From contig KI911459.1 of assembly GCA_000514715.1 (NCBI GenBank), positions 795,399 to 859,398 of the forward strand: DNA of 64,000 bases, given 5' to 3'. Made by a program: the position numbers and the translations under genes. Of the stretch, positions 59,485 through 64,000 are shown one piece after another. The notes beneath the pieces were generated by a model. The model did no database searches. It had not been told where the DNA came from and saw only the letters and a program-made list of their open reading frames with translations. This stretch comes from Streptomyces sp. CNH099 (lineage in GTDB: Bacteria > Actinomycetota > Actinomycetes > Streptomycetales > Streptomycetaceae). The first letter of the stretch is position 1. Each line of letters begins with the position of its first letter.

Positions 59485-60348
59485 TCAGCCGGTGCCGAGC
59501 GAGGCGAACGCGGCCTCGAACGCCGCCCGGTTCGCCGAGCGCGGCTGCCGGTCCCACACGGCGAACACCAGCCGCGGGAACCGGCCCGCGAAGCGCCCGC
59601 CGGGTCCCAGGTGCGTACGGAACGCCGCCGCCACCTGCGCCGGGTCGTTGCGGAACACGCCGCAGCCCCACGCGCCGAGCACCAGCGCCGTCACCTCCGC
59701 GACGGCCGCCACCTCCAGCACCCGTTCCGCACGCCCGGCGAGCGCCGCGGGGATCCGGCCCGTCTCCGCCGGCGTGCGCTGGGCGATGACGCCGGCGTTG
59801 GGGGCGGCGGAGGTGAGGAAGTCGACCTCGTACGGCTCGTCGAGGAGCGCGCCGGCGTCGTCGCGGAACACCGGGACGCGGGGGGAGTGGATGACGCGGT
59901 GGGTGTAGAAGGGGCTGCGGTCGGCGCGGTGGGCGGCGTAGAACTCCGGCGCCCGCAGCAGCGCCGGGTAGAGCGCGGAGGCCCGGCACAGCTCCTCCTC
60001 CTGCGCGCGGGCGCCGCGCACGTACCCGCCGCCGGGGTTGCGGGCCGAGGAGAAGTTGAGCACCCCGACGCGCCCGCCCCCGTCGGCGACCAGCCGCCGC
60101 GCGGCGGCCAGCGAGGTCTCGGCGGTCACCTCGGCGGGCGCGGCCGGGGTGGCCGGGGTCGCCCGCGGCGGGTCCGCGGGGGCGGGCCCGGTGCCCGCGA
60201 CCGGCTCCGGCCCGTACATCCGCGTGCCGTCCGCCGCCCGCGCGGCCGCCTCGCCGACGGCCGCCCACCGGCCCGCGGCCGTCTCGTACCCGCCCTCGGC
60301 GAGGATCCGGGCGTTGTCCAGCGCCACCTGGCGCAGCCGTGCGCTCAC
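59485..60348 (-). CDS. Bacterial-type poly(ADP-ribose) glycohydrolase (TIGR02452 family)
   Basis: The 287-residue macrodomain-fold enzyme has the PARG signature GGG at 106-108 followed by QEE at 116-118 (NPGGGYVRGARAQEEELCR), with the two catalytic Glu residues intact. ALVLGAWGCGVFRNDP near the end supplies the diphosphate-binding loop. It removes ADP-ribose chains from proteins. No ADP-ribosyltransferase or toxin is nearby. Its start overlaps the plsC stop (60345-60348), so both are coupled. Confidence 0.88.
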   Translation of the reverse strand: MSARLRQVALDNARILAEGGYETAAGRWAAVGEAAARAADGTRMYGPEPVAGTGPAPADPPRATPATPAAPAEVTAETSLAAARRLVADGGGRVGVLNFSSARNPGGGYVRGARAQEEELCRASALYPALLRAPEFYAAHRADRSPFYTHRVIHSPRVPVFRDDAGALLDEPYEVDFLTSAAPNAGVIAQRTPAETGRIPAALAGRAERVLEVAAVAEVTALVLGAWGCGVFRNDPAQVAAAFRTHLGPGGRFAGRFPRLVFAVWDRQPRSANRAAFEAAFASLGTG

Positions 60349-61052
60349 CGGGCCGCCGGCGGGGACTTCTTCGCGGCGTCCTGCTCGGCCTTGACGTCGG
60401 GGGCGTAGCGGTCGACGTACTCCTGGTTCGACATGCCGAGGATCGCGTACATGATCTCGTCGGTGACGGCCCGCAGCACGGCCTTCTGGTCCTCAAGGCC
60501 GGCGTACCGGGAGAACTCCAGCGGCTCGCCGAAGCGGATCGTCACCCGGCCCAGGCTGGGGATCTTCTGCCCGGGCGGCTGGACTTCGCGGGTGCCGAGC
60601 ATCGCGCACGGGATGACCGGCACCCCCGCCCGCAGCGCCATCGCCGCGACCCCGACCCGGCCCTTGTACAGCCGGCCGTCGTGCGAGCGCGTGCCCTCCG
60701 GGTAGATGCCCAGCAGCTCGCCCTTGGCCAGCACACCGAGGCCCTCCTCGATGGCGGCCTGCGCCGCCTTGCGGCCCCGGCGGTCTACCGGGATCTGGCC
60801 GATGCTGTGGAAGAACCCCGCGGTCAGCCGCCCCTTGAGGCCGGGGCCGTTGAAGTACTCGGCCTTGGCGAGGAACGTGATGCGCCGCCGGAGCATCACG
60901 GGCATCAGGAAGTGGTCGGAGAACGACAGGTGGTTGCCCGCGACGATCGCCGCGCCCTCTTCCGGTATGTGCTCCAGGCCCTCGATGCGCGGCCGGAACA
61001 GCAGCCGCAGCGCGGGCCCGAGGAACACGTACTTCAGCAGGTGGTAGATCAA
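60345..61052 (-). CDS. 1-acyl-sn-glycerol-3-phosphate acyltransferase (PlsC-like)
   Basis: The 235-residue membrane-associated acyltransferase has the HxxxxD motif at 41-46 (GNHLSFSDHF), the phosphate-binding YPEGTRSHDGRLYKG near 117-131, and IPCAMLGT near the end. It acylates lysophosphatidate in phospholipid synthesis or a related alcohol. It is full-length and stands at the start of a two-gene operon with the PARG gene. Confidence 0.9.
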   Translation of the reverse strand: MIYHLLKYVFLGPALRLLFRPRIEGLEHIPEEGAAIVAGNHLSFSDHFLMPVMLRRRITFLAKAEYFNGPGLKGRLTAGFFHSIGQIPVDRRGRKAAQAAIEEGLGVLAKGELLGIYPEGTRSHDGRLYKGRVGVAAMALRAGVPVIPCAMLGTREVQPPGQKIPSLGRVTIRFGEPLEFSRYAGLEDQKAVLRAVTDEIMYAILGMSNQEYVDRYAPDVKAEQDAAKKSPPAAR

Positions 61053-61136
61053 CGCGGCCTCGCCCTTCCCCCGGTCGGTCGTCGTGCGCTCGCAGCGTAG
61101 CCGCGCGGCGTCCGCCGGGGGAGTGGTGCGGCAGTG

Positions 61137-62363
61137 TCAGCGGATCGGAACCCCGGCGAGGGTGCGGGCGATCACCAGCCGCTGGATCTCGCTCGTGCCC
61201 TCGAAGATCGTGTAGATCGCCGCGTCGCGGTGCATCCGCTCCACCGGGTACTCGCGGGTGAAGCCGTTGCCGCCGAGGATCTGCATCGCCCGCGCGGTGA
61301 CGTCCTTGGCCACCTCGCCCGCGAACAGCTTCGACATCGAGCCCTCCGCCGAGGTGAACCCCTTGCCCGCGCTGGCCATCCAGGAGGCCCGCCAGACCAG
61401 CAGCCGGGCGGCGTCGATCTGGGTGCGCATGTCGGCGATCTGGAAGGCGATGCCCTGGTTGTCGATGATCGGGCGGCCGAACTGGACCCGCGTCCTGGCG
61501 TAGTCCAGCGCCGTCTCGTACGCCGCGCGCGCGATGCCCACCGCCTGCGCGCCCACCGCCGGGCGGGACGCCTCGAAGGTGGCCATCGCGGCGTTCTTGA
61601 CCCGCTCGCCGCCCGTCCTGGCGCGCTCGCGCGCCCGGGCCAGCCGCTCCTGGAGCTTCTCCCGGCCGCCCAGGAGGCAGGAGCCGGGCACGCGTACGTC
61701 CTCCAGCACCACCTCGGCGGTGTGCGAGGCGCGGATACCGTGCTTCTTGAACTTCTGGCCCTGCGACAGGCCGGGGGTGCCGGGCGGGACGATGAACGAG
61801 GCGTGCCCCTTGGTGCCCAGCTCCGGGTCGACGACGGCGACGACGACGTGCACGCCGGCGATGCCGCCGTTGGTGGCCCAGGTCTTGGTGCCGTTCAGCA
61901 CCCACTCGTCCTTGGCCTCGTCGTAGACGGCGCGGGTGCGCATCGCGGAGACGTCCGAGCCGGCGTCCGGCTCGGAGGAGCAGAAGGCGGCGAGCTTCAC
62001 GTCGTCCACGTCGCCGTACATCTGCGGGATCCAGGTGCCGATCTGCTCCTCGGTGCCGTTGGCCAGCACGCCGACGGCGGCGAGCCCGGTCCCGACGATG
62101 GACAGGGCGATGCCCGCGTCGCCCCAGAACAGCTCCTCCATGACCATGGGGATGCTCAGGCCGGTGGGGTCGAAGTACTGCTGGGCGTAGAAGTCCAGGG
62201 AGTACAGGCCGATCTTGGCCGCCTCCTGGATCACCGGCCAGGGGGTCTCCTCGCGCTCGTCCCACTCGGCGGCGGCGGGGCGGATCACGTCGGCGGCGAA
62301 GCCGTGCACCCACTCCTGGACGGACTTCTGGTCGTCGTTGAGCTCGAACGTGAACTCAGACAT
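61137..62363 (-). CDS. Acyl-CoA dehydrogenase
   Basis: The 408-residue flavoenzyme has SSEPDAGSDVSAMRTRA and FIVPPGTPGLSQGQKFKKHGIRAS in the middle domain and QAVGIARAAYETALDYARTRVQFGRPIIDNQ in the C-terminal domain. The ILGGNGFTREYPVERMHRDA segment precedes TIFEGTSEIQR, where the Glu of FEGTSE is the catalytic base of the short-chain/general type. It performs the first step of fatty-acid beta-oxidation. The promoter has a TetR-type palindrome and the divergent gene is a TetR regulator. Confidence 0.93.
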   Translation of the reverse strand: MSEFTFELNDDQKSVQEWVHGFAADVIRPAAAEWDEREETPWPVIQEAAKIGLYSLDFYAQQYFDPTGLSIPMVMEELFWGDAGIALSIVGTGLAAVGVLANGTEEQIGTWIPQMYGDVDDVKLAAFCSSEPDAGSDVSAMRTRAVYDEAKDEWVLNGTKTWATNGGIAGVHVVVAVVDPELGTKGHASFIVPPGTPGLSQGQKFKKHGIRASHTAEVVLEDVRVPGSCLLGGREKLQERLARARERARTGGERVKNAAMATFEASRPAVGAQAVGIARAAYETALDYARTRVQFGRPIIDNQGIAFQIADMRTQIDAARLLVWRASWMASAGKGFTSAEGSMSKLFAGEVAKDVTARAMQILGGNGFTREYPVERMHRDAAIYTIFEGTSEIQRLVIARTLAGVPIR

Positions 62364-62387
62364 TGCGCCTCCGCAGCCTTCGCATTC

Positions 62388-62426
62388 GTTACCGTCGGTA
62401 ACGCAAGTCTGTTACCCGTCAGTAGG
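62388..62426. promoter_or_regulatory. TetR operator candidate upstream of the acyl-CoA dehydrogenase
   Basis: GTTACC-GTC-GGTAAC (62388-62402) is a perfect 6-bp-arm palindrome, and a second partial copy GTTACCCGTCAGTA begins at 62411, 23 bp later. Both lie in the shared 155-bp promoter of the dehydrogenase and the TetR gene, fitting two dimers on one DNA face. Confidence 0.65.
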
Positions 62427-62518
62427 ATCTGTCAACTCCCGTACGGCCCCCGAGGCTCCGCGACGGGGTGCTAGGTTGCGCAGCATTCCGGCAATCGACC
62501 AGGCAGGGGAGCGGTTTC

Positions 62519-63190
62519 ATGGACAACCGGCGCGGCGGGAGGGAGCAGGCGACCGAGGACCGGCGCCGCGAACTGCTCGAAGCCGCGGACCGGGTCGTCC
62601 TGCGCGACGGGCCGGGCGCCTCGATGAACGCCATTGCCGCCGAGGCGGGCATCACCAAACCCATCCTGTACCGCCACTTCGGTGACAAGGGCGGCCTGTA
62701 CCGCGCGCTCGCCGTACGCCACACCGACGCGCTGCTCGCCGCCCTGCGCGCCGCGCTCGACGCCCCCACCGGCCGCCGCGAACGGGTCGAGGCCACCCTG
62801 GACACGTACCTCGCCGCCATCGAGGCGCGCCCGCAGGTCTACCGGTTCCTCATGCACCCCGCCGACGGCGGCGCCCAGGACGCCCCGGAGCCGCCCGCCG
62901 CCGAGTCCGCCGAGCGCGACTTCGAGGTCGGCCGCCACTCCGCGCCGCTGCTCCGCCGCCTCGGCGAGGAGCTGGCCCAGGTCATCGCCGACCGCATCGA
63001 CTTCGGCCCCGGCGGCGCGGTGATCGCCCGCGCCTGGGGGCACGGCATCGTCGGCATGATGCACGCCGCGGGCGACTGGTGGCTGCACGAACGGCCCTGC
63101 ACCCGCGCCGAGTTGGTGCAGAGCCTCGCCGATCTGCTCTGGGGCCGGCTCGCCGCCGCCGCGGACAAGGCCGGCGGCCCCGGCCTGTAG
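62519..63190 (+). CDS. TetR-family transcriptional regulator
   Basis: The 223-residue regulator has a TetR HTH (about 15-60: LLEAADRVVLRDGPGASMNAIAAEAGITKPILYRHFGDKGGLYRALA) and a large effector domain (70-215) of the TetR_C type. It probably represses the divergent acyl-CoA dehydrogenase until an acyl-CoA binds, through the GTTACC palindromes. ATG 62519 follows AGGGGAGC. Confidence 0.9.
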   Translation: MDNRRGGREQATEDRRRELLEAADRVVLRDGPGASMNAIAAEAGITKPILYRHFGDKGGLYRALAVRHTDALLAALRAALDAPTGRRERVEATLDTYLAAIEARPQVYRFLMHPADGGAQDAPEPPAAESAERDFEVGRHSAPLLRRLGEELAQVIADRIDFGPGGAVIARAWGHGIVGMMHAAGDWWLHERPCTRAELVQSLADLLWGRLAAAADKAGGPGL

Positions 63191-63379
63191 CGGCGCCCCG
63201 GCGCCGGGCCCCCGCGCCCGGCGACGTGCCGCGATTCGGGACCCGGCGCGGATCTCGGTAGGCTGGCCGCTACCGCCGCCCCGCCGCAGGCCGGACGGCG
63301 GACCAAGGACTACGGCGAACCGCGCACGACGGCGCGCCGCGCAGCACCGCGCACGGGCACGCGAGGAGGAGCTACGACG

Positions 63380-64000
63380 ATGGCAGGCAACACGGAACCG
63401 CTGTCGCCACGGTCCAAACTGGCCGTCACGGCGGGCAAGGCGGCGGCCGCGGTCTCCCGCGCCGCGGGCAAGGGCAGCGGCTCCGTGATCGGCGGCAAGG
63501 TCGCCCTCAGGCTGGACCCCGACCTGCTCGCCCGGCTCGCCGGCCACCTCGACGTCGTCCTCGTCTCCGCCACCAACGGCAAGACCACCACCACCCGGCT
63601 GATCGCCGAGGCCCTGCGCGCCTCCGGGCCCGTCGTCTCCAACGCCCTCGGCGCCAACATGCCCGCCGGTATCACCTCGGCGCTCGCCGGCGGCTCCGAA
63701 GCCCGCTACGGCGTCATCGAGGTGGACGAGAAGTACCTCGCCGCGGTCGCCCGCGACGTCACCCCCAAGGCCATCGCGCTGCTCAACCTCTCCCGCGACC
63801 AGCTCGACCGCGCCGCCGAGACCCGCATGCTCGCCGAGCGCTGGCGCGAGGGCCTCTCCGGCAACAAGGCCCTCATCGTCGCCAACGCCGACGACCCCCT
63901 CGTCGTCTGGGCCGCCTCCTCCAGTCCCAACGTCCTGTGGGTCGCCGCCGGCCAGGAGTGGAAGGACGACGCCTGGTCCTGCCCCTCCTGCGGCGGCGTG
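63380..64000 (+). CDS. murT: Lipid II isoglutaminyl synthase subunit MurT, N-terminal part
   Basis: The first 207 residues are present and the frame runs off the window. It is a Mur-ligase-type protein with ATNGKTTTT at 64-72, GVIEVDEKYL near 108, and the start of the small zinc ribbon (Cys201, Cys204 in CPSCGG), which is typical of MurT. With GatD it amidates the glutamate of lipid II. The usual length is about 410, so half is missing. GatD is expected next, outside the window. GAGGAGGA stands 10-16 nt before the ATG; a TAGGCT -10 lies near 63260. Confidence 0.93.
   Translation, partial: MAGNTEPLSPRSKLAVTAGKAAAAVSRAAGKGSGSVIGGKVALRLDPDLLARLAGHLDVVLVSATNGKTTTTRLIAEALRASGPVVSNALGANMPAGITSALAGGSEARYGVIEVDEKYLAAVARDVTPKAIALLNLSRDQLDRAAETRMLAERWREGLSGNKALIVANADDPLVVWAASSSPNVLWVAAGQEWKDDAWSCPSCGGV

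Overview
The window is high-GC actinobacterial DNA with many GTG starts and GTGA/ATGA start-stop overlaps. Its gene content points to Streptomyces or a close relative: a tuf3-like EF-Tu, a DUF5753/DUF397/RsbW-like trio, an ECF41 sigma factor, SbcCD, MurT, and many actinobacterial regulators. No rRNA, tRNA or CRISPR array was recognised. The genus cannot be fixed from this window alone.

Bases 1-7346 are the right end of an integrated phage-like element. Its left end lies outside the window. It has a plus-strand pair of small genes (138-541) that converges, across a near-perfect bidirectional terminator, on a long minus-strand gene array (7288 to 611). That array carries two small right-end genes, a small zinc-finger protein, a ParB/KorB-like fragment, two small unknown genes, a scaffold-like protein, a major capsid protein, a tape-measure-like protein, an HNH endonuclease, a TerS-like protein and a small CxxC protein. 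No portal, large terminase, protease, connector, major tail or lysis gene is visible. The right junction at about 7347 falls inside an EF-Tu gene: only the downstream ~300 codons (G4 motif, domains 2 and 3) remain here, so the host tuf copy is split.

From 7347 to 64000 the DNA is chromosomal. 8.3-16.2 kb: SpeE-like methyltransferase, MFS exporter, membrane-anchored protein, hot-dog thioesterase, gamma carbonic anhydrase, hexapeptide acyltransferase with a 31-aa membrane peptide, EamA exporter with a divergent XRE-cupin regulator, YbaK-like deacylase and CoA-binding protein. 16.2-25.4 kb: YigZ protein, SbcD-SbcC nuclease operon, DUF885 protein, Lrp regulator divergent from a trans-sulfuration-type PLP enzyme, GNAT. 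25.4-31.7 kb: DUF1990, PhoD phosphatase, ECF41 sigma, SDR, GntR and ROK regulators. 31.7-40.6 kb: two-component system divergent from an ABC exporter, purB, SGNH hydrolase, two CNNM/CBS membrane proteins, GNAT. 40.6-49.5 kb: FtsX/MacB-type ABC exporter, then biotin genes (bioB-bioA-bioD plus a methyltransferase, divergent from bioF). 49.4-54.4 kb: DUF397/XRE/RsbW-like trio, threonine dehydratase-like enzyme, DUF6328 protein, ClpP with a small partner, and an orphan Phd/YefM antitoxin whose stop codon abuts a 161-bp MITE. 54.5-64 kb: cupin, MMPL transporter-HK-RR operon, bacterial PARG-PlsC operon, acyl-CoA dehydrogenase with a divergent TetR, and the start of murT, cut by the window edge.

The most interesting parts are the capsid-encoding but apparently incomplete element inserted in tuf, its internal repeat/terminator control region, the YefM/ClpP divergent promoter with a TGTAC palindrome, and the TA-flanked MITE at the antitoxin stop codon.
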